64,000 bases of DNA from Neoechinorhynchus agilis (taxonomy: Eukaryota > Acanthocephala), in assembly GCA_051530055.1 (NCBI GenBank), contig CM121341.1, forward strand, positions 17,670,001-17,734,000, read 5' to 3'. Every line of letters begins with the position of its first letter. Positions within the stretch are counted from its first letter, which is position 1. The position numbers were made by a program, and so were the translations under genes. Of this stretch, positions 11,087 through 22,945 are shown piece after piece. The notes beneath the pieces were generated by a model, which saw only the letters and a program-made list of their open reading frames with translations, had not been told where the DNA came from and did no database searches.

Positions 11087-14000
11087 TTAATTTTTGAGAG
11101 ACAAGCGACCATCATTATCAATTTCATAAATTTGATCACACCACTGCATTGTTAATTTTCTATGTGTTATAAACAACACACCTGCATTATCAACAAGAAA
11201 TTTGTCTATAACTTCAAGTATTTTGACTTCTGTTTGCTCGTCTACATTCGAAGTAGTTTCATCGAAAATATAAAGAACGCCGGATCCGAGTTTGCGTTCG
11301 ATTACTTGCCTGCACAGACAAACAAGTTGCCGTTCTCCAGCCGAAAGTGTATTGGCATTCTTAGTATAAAGCTGGTTGTTCAAATGGCCTATACCACATT
11401 CAATGAGCCCCTGTTCAAGTTGAAAATCCGTAAATACATGAAATAGATCTAGATTTTGCCTTAGATTTCCATTAAAAAGACATGGAGTTTGGCCAATCAC
11501 ACAAACCAGTGATCTAAATTTTGACAACATTAAAGAGTAGAAAAAGACTGCATTATTACCTTAATTTACTTAAACTCAGTTTGTCCACGTCCATACCACC
11601 GATTTGGATAAGACCCAAATGGAAGCGTTCATAGGCGCATATTGCATTAACAACAGAACTTTTCCCGCTGCCTGTTCGACCAACGATTCCTACTTTCTGA
11701 CCTTTTTTTACTTGCAAATTAAAGTCTTTCACGACCTCTCGAATGCCATCGTACGAAAATGAAAGATTTTGACAATTCAGTGCACAGTCATTTAAAGGTT
11801 GCCCATTAATATGTTCTGTGAAAAACTCGTCCTCTGTCTCAACATCTCGTAGATATTGAATTATTCGTTCAACACTCACCAGGGCGGATTCAGTATCGGT
11901 CGTGGTGGTAACGAGTCCATTTAGAAGATTTATCAGACGTATTAGGTAAGAAATTAATAGACCAATCGAGGTGACGGAGTATTTAGATCTGAGATAAATT
12001 GCAATCGTACAAACGGCTAAAAATGAGACGAAACGGGCAGTTTAATTTTCATCGGGGAGTGGCTTGCATGTCTGAACGTGGAAGGTACAAGTGAAATGCT
12101 TCGATCGGGGTCTAATTTAAGAAATTTTCTAGTTTCTGTCTTCTGATTTGAAATTCTTACTTTAGGATATACAAAAATGAACTAGCGTCAATTTTTTTGT
12201 TGGTTTTTAAAGGTACAATTTCGACTTAAGGTAAATGTGTAGAGTGCGCCAATCCTGAGTTTCAAGAAAAATAACTACGTATAGTGAATTTTAACATCGG
12301 TTAATTAAACGAATAGTGCTTTTCTTACCAGTCAACAGTATTGAAGCGAGCAATGTCAATCTTATTTGTAGCCAGCATGGTACAATAGAATTTTGAAACG
12401 AGACATTCAAGTGTGTGCGCACACGCTGAGCAAAACGATTTCTCATGTGCTCAAGCAACCTTAGTGCTCTGATAGCAGCAATTCCATCCATCGTCTCCAT
12501 TACAGTCGAATAAACTGGGCTAAATGTAGCAGTACAAGTGCGCCGCAGTTCACAAATTGCAAATCGATAGAAACGCTAAATAAGTGTAGTAAATATAAGA
12601 ATTAAATAATAAATGCTTACCTGAATGCAAATGTAGACGATGAGCAATATAAGTATAATTGGAATCAATGAAGGCATTTGGTAAATTGCAATACCAATGG
12701 CAGCCAATATTGAAGCCAAGTTAGCAAGAAAGATGTTGAGTACAAAGGGGAGATTATCATCAATGCATGAAGTGTCCGAAGAAAACCTGTTCATCAGTGC
12801 ACCGTGACTATTTGAATCAAAAAATCGAAGTTTAGCCTGAAAATGATTTATAATTAAGCCATTTTTACTTAAAGTACCTTTAAGATGTGATTTAAAAATT
12901 TGTCGTGAATACGATTGGCTGCAACCAGGCATGCGTACGCGAATAATATTGCTCGTATACACGTGAAGGCGCAATTAAGGAGAGTTATTGAGAGATATCC
13001 ATTCAAAAACTTTTGCCTATCCGTTTCATTCCAGACGCTTTCATTATTTGATAAATGTAAACTGAGCCAATAATCGGTCCCTAATGACGACCCTGAGTAA
13101 TGCGAAAATAAAAAATATTAAATGCCATCGAATTTGTAATTACCTTGCATTAAAATGAGTGAAAAAAGTACTGCTACGCACAACGAAGCTCCGATGGATT
13201 GTAAATAAAATAAGTATACGCTCCAACCAACGCCAAGATTCGTCTCATTTATTTCCTCACTATTATTTATTGCTTTTGCATTTGCTGATGTAAACTGAAG
13301 AGTTTCTGGTTTTTCGTGATGCTTATCATTGTTCGTGACTGAATAAAATACGTTTACAATTCCGTCGCTTTCCGCGGAGGGCATCTTTATAACTATTCGA
13401 CAATTTTGCACTTGGTCTAGTAACCAAGAGGAATGTGTACACAGTATCCTTGTCTTCCCTTCAAGTTCGTCAAGTACACATTTTTGAAATACTTGCATCG
13501 CAACCTGATGGTCGAGTGCGGAAAAGGGATCATCGAACACGTAGGTGTCAGCATCCTGTAAAGAATAATTTTAGTTTAGGAATGAATACTAAAGGAAAAT
13601 GAGACAAAGTAAACTTTATAAATTAACCTATAATGCAAAGAAACAAATTTTTAAGCTTCAATGGATTTTGAAGAGTTAGATGATATTTTTAGGGACACAT
13701 TTTGAAGTTTAAAATCCATTATGATATTTTCAAGCCATGGAGATTTGGTAATATAAAATAATTATCATTACAGCTACTACCGTGTTGTTACAAACCAAAC
13801 AGCAACGATGACTGCTACGGTACTGTCTTCAATTTTGTTATTTCACTTCCACTTTAAATCCATCCATAAAGCATATTGTTCGTATTATTGGAAAACTTTT
13901 CGACCATACTTAAAGATCGGTAGAAGATCGTAGTTTACTACCCTAACAAAAATAATTTACGATGGAATGTTTTCCAGGCTTCTGAGAAGATCATTAACGG

Positions 14001-16885
14001 ACATTTTGTTGGTTTTGTGACGAAAAGTTTAAGAATTGGTCAAAATTAGCATCAATAATTTGTCACTTGCTCTCTAATCGAAGATCCATAAATATTCTAA
14101 ATCGCAAAATGGTCCCCTTTGTATATTATTTAAGACCGATGATAACGCTTTCCATCGTACAGTTAATCATAGATGACAAACACAATTTTAGTGAATCAGA
14201 ATTGGAGCGGAATTTCTGAAAGATCATGTTAAACCTAACGTTGTTTCATTGCGGACACCAACGCTATTCACCTGATAAAGACACCGAGCAAGTGCAACAC
14301 GGACTCGTTGTCCTCCACTTAGCATTTTGCCATTGTATCCAACAAGAGTCGAATCGCCGTTAGGCAACGCCTACTTTTCGAAATGAATAAAATTCTTCCA
14401 ATATGGAAAGACAAACCAACAGGTCAATATCCAGTCCACATCTAGTTAAAACGCTTCTGTACTTCTCTTCATCAAATAACTTATTTAAAACGACGTTATC
14501 ACGAATACTTTCATTAAGAATCCAAGGCTCCTGTGGAAAATAACCAACTTTGTGATCTAGTGAATTGACAAGCATTCTTAAAAAAGTTGACTTTCCGGAT
14601 CCGATTGGTCCATCAATCACAACCAAGTCTCCTCGATTAATATCAATACTTTCCATTATAACGCAATCCCTGTTATCAACACAGAATTGTTGTCCGTCTA
14701 TTTTGATAGTAGGGCTTATTCTAAGACGTTTACTGGAGTGCACGGAGTTCAAGAATTCCATTATTCTTTTATAGGATACTCTACTTTCAATGATTCCACT
14801 AATAACCCACGGAAAGGAGTTTAGCGGTGCAATCAACATACCTAACCAGTTTAGACATGAGAATGCTCTCGGCGCGTTCAAGTGTTTATGAGTGAGTAAA
14901 GTGTAGACAGAAAAAGTAATAGAAGATAGCAAAACAGGAGTAAATGCCCAAAGAAAAACGCATATCGAATCAAGGTACTTCACATTTCGTACCTGCTCCA
15001 TTTCACGAATTCGTGATCCCGTTATCCTCGATTCTACAAAACCTTCCAATTTGTTGTATTTAATACTTAATGCGTTGGACAACAGGTCATGGGCATGTAA
15101 TAAACGCTCGTCTTTTGCTGTAAGCATCTTCACATTGAATTTATTGATATATTTTGCTATAAAGCGATTAAGTGCAAGTAGGGCAATAGTGAGAACGAGA
15201 CCAGGGATAAAGGCTAAACCGAGTTGAACGTACAAAATGCAAACAACTATCAATATCTGAACGGGCAGACACCAGAGTTCATGAAAACTGTTGAAGAAAT
15301 TCACTGATCTTGACACGTCCGAGCTTATTAAGTTAATTATATGACCACTAATGTCCTTCAATTCACACTCTGATGATAAAATTCTATCTTGGATTCGGTT
15401 CAATAAATTCAATTTGAACTGAGTACACCTTGAGTTCCTTTAAGAATGGATTGTATTAGAAAAATGCGAAATAATAAGTCATTCTGGTGCTCCCAGATTT
15501 TGTCACGAACTGAAGTGAGAAAGATGCCCATAAAACTATGGAGTACTTTACAGAGTCCTTTTTGGTTTGAAGCCTATTGTTCCTCAGATATCCTATTGCT
15601 CGACAATCACCTGTACTCCATAAATCAAAGATAAACATAACGTACGCTAATTTTACTTAAATTTCAAAACTTCGGCTTAGTGATCATTTAAAGACAAAAC
15701 TTTTCAAATGTCGAATTTTTTAGACAAAATCGATTTCATTGCTGTTACTATTTCGCGTTTACAAGCTTTAAAATACTAAAAGTGCGGGACGAGAAAAGAT
15801 TCTCTCCGGGAATGTTCTAAAAGCTGTTAACATGTATTCGAACAATATTTTTCGAAAAATATACTAAATTTTATTTTAATGAGGCACTAATTTCCCCTAG
15901 CCTCAAAAGATCTTTGTATTTCTCAGTGAAATATACAATAGATATTTTAAAAACATTTTCCCCCAATTCATTAAAGGAACTCGCTTCTACAAATTCTGCA
16001 AACTAAATAAGTATAATGCGTTGACGTCAGGGATCCGGCAAAGTTAGTAACGCTCAAAGCGAAGAAGATCGATATAAGTTTATGAGATTGCGAGTCCTGA
16101 AAGGCGTATAAGAACTCTTTAAGAATAAACGGTGTTATCAAGGTGGTAATGGCAGATATTAATTTGAGGGATCCTGCTTTAAGAAAAAAATCAACATACA
16201 CTACTCGTCGAATATTTCTGCAATCCAATTCGTTGATAATGTTTTCGATTGGTTTCCTGTAAACTAAGATTTTATACATCCAATTGAACAAAATATCTGA
16301 GGAATCAAATTTGATTTTTTTTGTAAAAGTCGCAAGTATACATATCGGTAGATATAGACTCATCATAGCACAAGTGATTGATCGCACTGTTAGAACTGCA
16401 AATAAAAAATTTTGAAGTGGACATATTCGATCAAATGTGTCTAGAATTTCATTCAGAACAGATTTCTCAAATCAAAGAAACGAAGAGAAAGCTGTGCTTT
16501 AAAGTAAACAAAAATGAAAAAACGTCAGGAGAACAAATGATCCAATGTCAATAAAGAAGAAAATACGACGTTCACAATTACCTTGAAACGACCTTACAGC
16601 AAGAACAGATATCAGCAATAAATTCAGAAAATATTGCTCATGAGAACTCTGGGAAGAAATAGTCGTAAGAAGTACGAATGATGCAAAATGAACGATAGTA
16701 AGGAATTGCCGAATGACTGCAATTAAGAAACAGAACGAGGATTGTCCATTTATAAGAGATGAAATAACGCAAAGTATTTGACATGCGACAAACGGAAAAA
16801 CAGTCCATTGTGCTGTTTTCGATTCAATCTTCTTGGTTTTAATCAAAACATTTTGAAAATCTAAACACAGCTCCATCATCTGCAA
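11087..16885 (-). CDS. ABC transporter, ABCC10 (MRP7)-like
   Basis: A full-size ABC exporter in about ten exons. Exon 16,885-16,499 gives an N-terminal set of membrane helices (TMD0-like). 16,387-15,971 and 15,63x-14,360 give TMD1, with '[14 protein letters not shown]' and '[14 protein letters not shown]', which match ABCC10. NBD1 has Walker A 'GPIGSGKST' near 14,600, Q-loop 'GYFPQEPW', signature '[17 protein letters not shown]' near 14,300 and Walker B '[10 protein letters not shown]' near 13,530. TMD2 (13,095-11,95x) includes '[17 protein letters not shown]'. NBD2 has Walker A 'GRTGSGKSS' near 11,670, signature '[14 protein letters not shown]' near 11,330, Walker B '[12 protein letters not shown]' and H-loop 'THR'. 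As in known ABCC proteins, NBD1 has Asp and NBD2 has Glu at the catalytic position. A small intron just upstream of signature 1 (about 45-50 bp) joins 'DIDLL' to 'ALPNGDSTL'. Predicted role: ATP-driven export of amphipathic anions or drugs. Confidence 0.85.
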
Positions 16886-16920
16886 TAAAAAAGAGTTGAT
16901 CGCACGATTAGGACCAAAGA

Positions 16921-18910
16921 CTATTTTAATCCTAAAATTACTTTATATCGCCTCAAAATATCCATTATTTCACTCGAAACTGTGGCTGGATCGTCTTCGT
17001 GAATTGCATGGCCTGTCCCGGGTACCAAAAATATTTGAAATGCACCTTGCATTTGCCCTATAGTCAGAGTTCTATCAAGCATTTCGATATTAGAAAGTAC
17101 AAGGATCTTTGCTCCTGGCAGTTCAACAAAGTTCCCTGACATTCCATCGAACCAACCATTCCAATATGGCGACGTTTTCGATAAATTTATTCTCCAATTT
17201 ACTTCACCATTCGAATCCGTTAAGAAGTGCCCTGGTCCAGATACTCGAACGGATAAAAGATTTCTTATTTGATTTGCACGGTAAAGATATTCTATGGCTT
17301 TGGACATGCACGGGAAAATATTAGGCCGCACGGATAAAATTTGTTTCATTTTATTCAATGATTGTTTCGCGTATCCTTCTAAGGCACGTTCAAGTGAAGA
17401 TATTAAAACGAATGTAGCATTCGAGAAAATGACGTTTTTCTAGAAATATGAGTATTATTAACAGTTGGCGGATTCTAAAAAACAATGTCAATCGTTGCAG
17501 CATGTAAAAATACTGATTAAATCTATCCGAAAAAGGAATTGAAGTTCATATGCTTGATTAAGGTTTAAGATAGAAAGTCCGCTAGCACTATTTCTTAAGT
17601 GATCATTTCTAGCGAATTAATACTTTTTAAAAGAATCACGAAAGGTCAATTTGAGACCGTGATTCAGCGTTTAACTTGCGACTTTTTCCATCACATAAAT
17701 ACAATAAAGGAGCTAAACAAATTTTCTCAATAAAACTAATATCAATCATCGATCGATATAACTTCGAGATAATCGAATAAGAATTGTGATAGGGAAAATT
17801 TTGGACATGGCATATTTTATTTATATCGTTGTTTAGGTAGCTTGTCGACACCCGAGAGAGATCATTAAAGACGAATGTATATTTCGACTGATTGAATTAG
17901 TCATAATCAATTCAATTGTACGTCTTTAACACGATCTTTCTCGAGTATCGACAGGCGACCTAAACAACAATATATCTAACAACCCCAATGTAATCCTCAA
18001 TAAAAATATTTTATTTGCTTGTAAGTGTTCTACAATATATGTTGCGAGGTAACCTCATCAAATATTTCAAACGTTTGTCAATAACCTAGAGAGATTTTTA
18101 AAGGCAAATGTATATATTTCGACCGGTTGAAACAGAATCATTATATAAATTCCATTTTTGTAACGATTTTACGTCGTAAAAACTTACAAGCAATAGAACT
18201 GATAAAATGACTGATTCAACCGGTCGAAATATATACATTTGTCTTTAAAAATCCCTCTAGGTTATTGACAAAGGACCTAAATAATAACAATTCTTAAGAC
18301 TAACATTGTTTCCAATAAGGACAATAGTATTGAAAAATAACTTGAAACTCAATCATAGTCTGTAAAAAGTTCAAACCTACTAGCAAGATATCTCATTGAT
18401 TAAATTTTCTTCACGTGGACGTGCCGGACGACGTCGATAACAACGGTCAGCTGAACAAGTTTTTTAACACTATCTTTACAACTTTTGCCCATTCCAACGA
18501 CAACAGATCCTCCAAGACTGTGTCCAACCAATACAATCACAGCCACATTATCGATCAGAGCACTTAATACGTGATTACAATCGTTAACTAAAGTTTGAAT
18601 ATCTAGTCGGGCATCATCGGAGGTTTGAGTTAAGCCGTGACCGCGGAGATCAATAGCAGCCAAGTCCAAAGAAAATTCTGAATTGATACACAGTTCTTTA
18701 GCTAGAAGGGCGAAGGATAATCCGGAAAATCCAGCACCATGAACACAGAACACAAGGATGCGGTGCTGGGACTCACGAAGAGATCGTTTAATATAAACAT
18801 TGAACCTGTCTTCATCGGTAGTTTTGATGATATTTGTTTCATCGAAATAATCTTGCCATGGAAGTGGCTCAAATTGATTAAATGGTGGAATGAGGATAAA
18901 GAATGGGCAT
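16921..18910 (-). CDS. PPME1: Protein phosphatase methylesterase 1
   Basis: Alpha/beta-hydrolase that removes the carboxyl-methyl group from the PP2A catalytic subunit. The upstream exon (about 18,910-18,400) encodes 'FEPLPWQDYFDE', 'FCVHGAGFSGLSFALLA', 'IDLRGHGLTQTSDD' and the nucleophile elbow 'LVGHSLGGS'. The downstream exon (about 17,440-16,921) encodes 'SPYWNGWFDGMSGNFVELP', the acid-residue segment 'MLDRTLTIGQMQGAFQIFLVPGTGHAIHEDDP' in outline (20-residue limit: see 17,110-16,980), and ends 'VILGLK'. The spacing of Ser, Asp and His matches the PPME1 family. The intron between them is about 0.95 kb, far larger than the other introns here, and holds two fold-back repeats. The first exon with the start codon is not resolved. 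The 3' end lies only about 35 bp from the first exon of the ABCC10-like gene on the same strand. Confidence 0.85.
17822..17974. repeat. Fold-back (inverted-repeat) element, family F1, in PPME1 intron
   Basis: Arms 17,822-17,880 and 17,918-17,974 are imperfect reverse complements built on 'TTGTTTAGGT...TCGACACCCGAGAGAG...CATTAAAGACG'. A short spacer includes 'cgactgattgaattagtc'. No coding capacity. A half copy lies at 20,727-20,820. Confidence 0.75.
18074..18272. repeat. Fold-back element, family F1 relative, in PPME1 intron
   Basis: Arms 18,074-18,131 and 18,215-18,272 are almost perfect reverse complements about 58 bp long ('TTTGTCAATAACCTAGAGAG...'). The arm interiors share 'AATGTATATATTTCGAC' with the element 100 bp to the left. 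The right arm carries CTGATTCAACCGGTCGAAA (18,211-18,229), a degenerate hammerhead-like string. Confidence 0.75.
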
Positions 18911-18929
18911 TCTCATTTACCACATAGAA

Positions 18930-19418
18930 GGATCCATTCGAGTTTTTACGTTTAAAATTTTGCCAAATCTGAAATTTTATTTAACCACTATTTACTGAGT
19001 CCAATAACATCACTAGCAAATTCTCTTAGAAATCAATGCTGATTATCCAGGGCAATAAGTGCCTTTTGTAAAAAGTAGGTTTTTATTTAAACGACAAACA
19101 CACGCTAGCCGCTATTTTTTTAAAGAATGTCGATAACCGCCAAAAGCACCGTGAAATTGAGGATTTAAGCGATTCGTTCAAAATACTTCAAACCTAACAA
19201 AATCTATAGGACGTTATGAATTTATTTGACTAAACACTGTTCCATCGTCTTTCTTTCGCCCTAATAAAATTCTTTTTGTGTTTGCCGACACCCGAACTTG
19301 ATGGAAAGTTAAGACCCGTCATTTTCAACGCTCATGATACAGACGTGCAAGTTATTTAAAATTGGCTCCTAAATTAAGGGTTTTTCAGTGCATTTTGATT
19401 CAGTTTCAATTAGCGATG
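18930..19418. other. Intergenic, upstream of PPME1
   Basis: No gene, repeat or RNA is recognised here; the unresolved first exon and promoter of PPME1 probably lie in it. Confidence 0.35.
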
Positions 19419-19589
19419 TTTGATTCAGAAATAGATTTATCTTGAAAATTTTGGGCTTTTTCGTTGGCCTTCTTCAGTCAATTGTTTCGCAATTTTCACG
19501 TTTGAAGTGAAAAACTTGCGAAACAATTGACTGAAGAAGACCAATGAAAAGGCCGAAAATTTTCAAGATAAATCTATTTTTCTGAATCA
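19419..19589. repeat. Fold-back element with hammerhead-like core, family F2
   Basis: Arms 19,419-19,490 and 19,517-19,589 are inverted copies ('TTGATTCAGAAATAGATTTATCTTGAAAATTTT' type ends, shown here only in part) around a 26-bp loop. The right arm contains CTGAAGA (19,531-19,537), a short GACC/GGCC stem and GAAA (19,555-19,558), the residues of a hammerhead ribozyme core. The left arm keeps a damaged version. Confidence 0.7.
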
Positions 19590-19955
19590 AAAGTCGTCAT
19601 TAGCGGCTTCAATCAACTCTCCGAGTTTCGCCGCCGTCATAGGTGTCGCTGATCGAAGTATACGTCGGCTGAATTTACAAACTAAATTTCGTTTCAGTGT
19701 TTCATTTTGACTGAGTCGCCTTTTACTAAAAGCAAATGGGTACTTGGTTATAGTTCTACTTGTATTGTCTCTCTTCAATGCTTATAGTCCCTCTATTTTA
19801 CATGCAAGAATTCAATCCAAAAGCAGGAAACTATTTTTTCATTTTCTCCAAGTATGTTAATAAGCTTTGGATGTTTCTTATAGACCTGAGAAATGATGTT
19901 CGTTTTTTATTAATTTAATCGTTTTTTCTTCATTATCAATCACGCCTACGCAGCT

Positions 19956-20123
19956 TCAGGATTTGGAACTGTTGAAATAGTGAAGTCCGACTGCGATTGT
20001 GCCGATGAATAAAGCCACACCTGCCAAAGCGCCAACGATAATGCCAGCTATTTGGTCGCCGCTTAAATGATTATCACCTAAAGTGATCTGTGGCGCAATA
20101 GTTGTAAACGTCGACGAGTTCAT
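19956..20123 (-). CDS. 55-residue single-pass membrane microprotein
   Basis: The frame from ATG (20,123) to TGA (19,956) encodes 55 residues: an N-terminal Ser/Thr-rich 'MNSSTFTTIAPQITLGDN', an acidic/polar hinge 'HLSGDQ', one strong membrane segment 'IAGIIVGALAGVALFIGTIA' with GxxxG-like small-residue spacing, and a short tail 'LHYFNSSKS'. It lacks a cleavable signal peptide, so a type III (N-out) or tail-anchored topology is possible. About 60 bp upstream on the same strand a donor-like GTGAGT and an acceptor-like TTAG precede the ATG, which suggests an upstream leader exon in 20,180-20,374. No family is recognised; conservation of the sequence in relatives would decide. Confidence 0.5.
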   Translation of the reverse strand: MNSSTFTTIAPQITLGDNHLSGDQIAGIIVGALAGVALFIGTIAVGLHYFNSSKS

Positions 20124-20726
20124 TTCTATGAGAGCTAATTTTAAGAAATTGATTCCAATCGCTTATTTATCGTAAAACACTCACGTTGACAAATGACAAG
20201 GTTAACGAATGTCCAAAAAGGAATAATCAATTGTCGAAGGGCGTTATCTGCACTTGATGACAAGAACGTGCTTAGGTTCATAGCTTTCGCATTTAGAAAT
20301 CTAAGGTTAAATAGAAAGAATGCCATTATATTCAACTTATGCGGAGTTAACATCGATCCATTCTGACTTTTCAATGTGCCTGCATCGAAATCTAACTAGC
20401 ATCGTTCTGTTTCCTGGGAACTCTTTCTCGTTAGACAGCCGCTATAGGGATTCATCAAAGATTGTTAAAGCATAAACTTTCGAGCGAGAGGTACCTATAG
20501 TAACCGAGATTCCTATAACTGCTGGATCGGAACGAGTGCGCGCAATATTATTGATGAAGATCGCTTATCAAACTCCGTTTAGACATTGGACATGAGAAAA
20601 TTTCATATCTCTATAAGCAAGAGAACGACCTTCCTTTAAATGACTTCATAAAATCAAACATCGTATTTTTAAACAAGAAAATAAGATGAATGCGACAGAT
20701 TTTCGATTTCAATTTGAATCAAATGT
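20124..20726. other. Probable leader exon and upstream region of the microprotein gene
   Basis: A minus-strand open frame at 20,374-20,183 ends in a donor-like GTGAGT. Whether it is coding or 5' UTR cannot be told. The rest shows nothing recognisable. Confidence 0.3.
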
Positions 20727-20820
20727 ATTGTTATTAAGGTCGCTTTTTGACACCTGAAAAGGATCATTAAATACGAATGCATATATTTCGACTGATTGAA
20801 TCAGTCATTGTCAATTGAAT
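20727..20820 (+). repeat. Half copy of fold-back family F1
   Basis: Matches the left arm and spacer of the element at 17,822-17,915 ('GACACC', 'GGATCATTAAA', 'TATTTCGACTGATTGAATCAGTCATT'). The right arm is missing. Confidence 0.65.
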
Positions 20821-20915
20821 CTAAAAAATTACAGGGGAATTTGTCACAAACACAAATCACATGATTGTTTTTGTTTTGACTCGGCAACCGGGATCGTCAA
20901 CCTCGCAGGCGATCA

Positions 20916-21115
20916 TCAACCGTCCCCGTCCTCAGTTGTACCCCGAATGCTTGCAGTGTTGTCTCTCAACACGGCGATGCTGATATTTTGAACCAGGTTT
21001 GTATCACCGTTTGTAACCTGAAGGCGTCGCTTCAGATCCTTCAGAAGTTGAAGAGCCTCGCTACCAAGAGATCCGTAGGTCTCAACCCCAAAAGGCAGAA
21101 ACACATGGGCAAAAT
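20916..21115 (-). mobile_element. 3' coding end of an RLE-type LINE (copy 2)
   Basis: The minus strand reads 'FLPFGVETYGSLGSEALQLL' then 'DLKRRLQVTNGDTN', 'NISIAVLRDNTASIRGT' and stops. This is the conserved C-terminal tail that follows 'YFVPFGVDT' in the copies at 3.2 and 39.8 kb. Only about 200 bp remain. Immediately upstream text (21,115-21,260) is not clearly part of it. Confidence 0.65.
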
Positions 21116-21259
21116 CGAGTTATTTTGCCGTTTTCCGTCCTTCCGCAGCGCTCGCTGCACCTTTAGCTTGACATTTTCGTGCCGTGATTTCAAATTCGTA
21201 TTTAGTAATTTCTTCTCAACTGCATTTCATCTTTTCGATTGTCCTTATCTAAGCAATTG

Positions 21260-21340
21260 AAGCGGTTAAAAACAATAGTTTATTTTGGACACCGATATTT
21301 CGGAGTTTTGCTCCTACTTCGGGATTCTGAAAACACGTCA
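21260..21340 (-). repeat. Repeat 3' end with degenerate hammerhead-like core
   Basis: On the minus strand a GGAG/CTCC hairpin (21,314-21,302) is followed at once by GAAA (21,301-21,298) and an AT-rich tail ending in 'aataaactattg'. The preceding residues (CCGAAGTA) are a damaged form of CTGAnGA. The layout is the same as at 34.35 kb. Confidence 0.4.
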
Positions 21341-21688
21341 TCTACAAAGATAGAGTTAGAAAAATTCAGTTAGGATGCTAACTCATTCCGTTGGTTAAGC
21401 ACAATAACACATCCCACTTTGGCTGCCGTCTCCTGCCTACGACCATGAGTCCTAATTTTTCAGCTCTTGCGAGATAAGCAAAGATTCCACAGTCCAAAGT
21501 TCACTTTGTATAAGTCTCAGATCTTTAAATATGAAAGTTTATGGTGATTAGAATTTTATGGTGATCATAATCCTCCGGATAAACCATCTAAATAGTTTTT
21601 AGTTGCAAATCAAAATGACGTTTTGAATAAGAGAGAAACTTTGTGTGGTGTCATTTTCGACGGATTTTCGGCGACTTTTAGATCGAAG

Positions 21689-22245
21689 ATGGCTACAGGC
21701 GGGGAATCAACTGTTCCAGTCGTTAGTGTTGACACTTCGGATCTTGGAGGGTTATGCGAGGCTATTAGTAAAATTGAGCGTGACCGGAAGGAGCGAAAAG
21801 AACAGCTCAAAAGACTTTATTCTCAAGGTGAGTCCAATCTTGAAGTCGACAATGAAAGGAAAGGAAATCGAGATCAACAAGTAGTACCAATATTCCGCAG
21901 CTACGTTCCTTCAGATGAACATTTAAAGGAAACGACTATTCCTGGTCCGAATTTAACGGATTTTGAGAAAATCGTGAGTTAACTTTGAATAAAGTGCATT
22001 ACACTCACTGAGTTGTTTGTTAGGTTAAAAAGAGTATGAGTGTAGTGAGTGAGGACGTTATTCAGAATCGACCGGTGAATGCGTTTCTTATAGCTCCTGA
22101 ACGAATTGATGCGGATTTGAAGAAGGATATTGAAAACGATATGCAGAAGCTTAAGCAAGAGACCATGCGGGCGATGACGGAGATTGCAAGGGAAAATATA
22201 CTAAACCGTAAATATGTATCTGCTATTGCCGATACTACTAGCTAG
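21689..22245 (+). CDS. CCDC12: CCDC12-like spliceosome protein
   Basis: Two exons, 21,689-21,973 and 22,024-22,245, joined by a 50-bp intron (GTGAGT...TTAG, phase 0), give 168 residues; human CCDC12 is 166. An upstream in-frame ATG at 21,623 would add 22 residues, but the one at 21,689 (MATGGEST) fits the family better. Visible hallmarks are the charged N-terminal helix 'ISKIERDRKERKEQLKRL', the central 'RSYVPSDEHLKE' that matches RNYVPEDEDLKK in the human protein, and the C-terminal helix 'DADLKKDIENDMQKLKQET' followed by 'MRAMTEIARENI'. The family (cwf18 in yeast) belongs to the activated spliceosome and acts in the nucleus. A poly(A)-like AATAAA follows just after the stop at 22,248. Confidence 0.85.
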
Positions 22246-22249
22246 AGAA

Positions 22250-22945
22250 TAAATACAATCTTTAACTGAGAAATAGTTGCCGATATACATCATACCTTCC
22301 TTGCTTTGATCGCTTTATAATTTTAACTTTTCGCTCCTTATTGATTTCTTTGATCGGAGCATAATTTTGTTAGGTGTCAGGACAGTTTAGCTTGGATATT
22401 TATCTCAAGAGGAAATCTAGTTGCAATCTCCATTGAGGAACACGTTCATTTATTCTTAATAATTAATTGTATGAACACATGGAAAAGCATGAAAAAGTTG
22501 TTGTTGAATACTGTCATTTTTTACGCTTGTTTATAAAAATCATCGATAAAAAATCCTTCGGGTTAATCAAAGTATACTTTTGGTGAAAATAATCCCGGTC
22601 ATAACATATATTTGAAATAAATCAAATATTTTGGGAAATTCCTAGATTTATTGCCTATATTTCGTCGGATAATTCCGATATTATCAAGACCTATCATTGC
22701 TTGTAAAATTTTAAATGTCCTAGTGCGCATTTCAAGAAATTTGCGCTTTTTGTGTCAGACAGTTTGCTCTTGCCACTCGATTTGAGCAGTTGGAGCTATC
22801 GGTGGAAAATGTCGGGAGGAAAAGAAACAAAAGGTTGACTTGGAGTGCTGAAATTTTCAAGAGAACTGGACGGATTTGTATTTTTCTTCGTAGAGCAGGA
22901 CGAGGAACCGCTGTCTCATCTGTAAGAGAGGGTTACGGTAGTCAA
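22250..22945. other. Intergenic, no gene seen
   Basis: AT-rich spacer between CCDC12 and the RLE-type LINE; nothing recognised. The last 200 bp may include the 3' flank of the LINE remnant. Confidence 0.35.

Noticed and set aside
19587-19778. Minus-strand 63-codon frame beside the fold-back element
   Set aside because: It overlaps the repeat end, has no conserved motif and no supporting splice signals.
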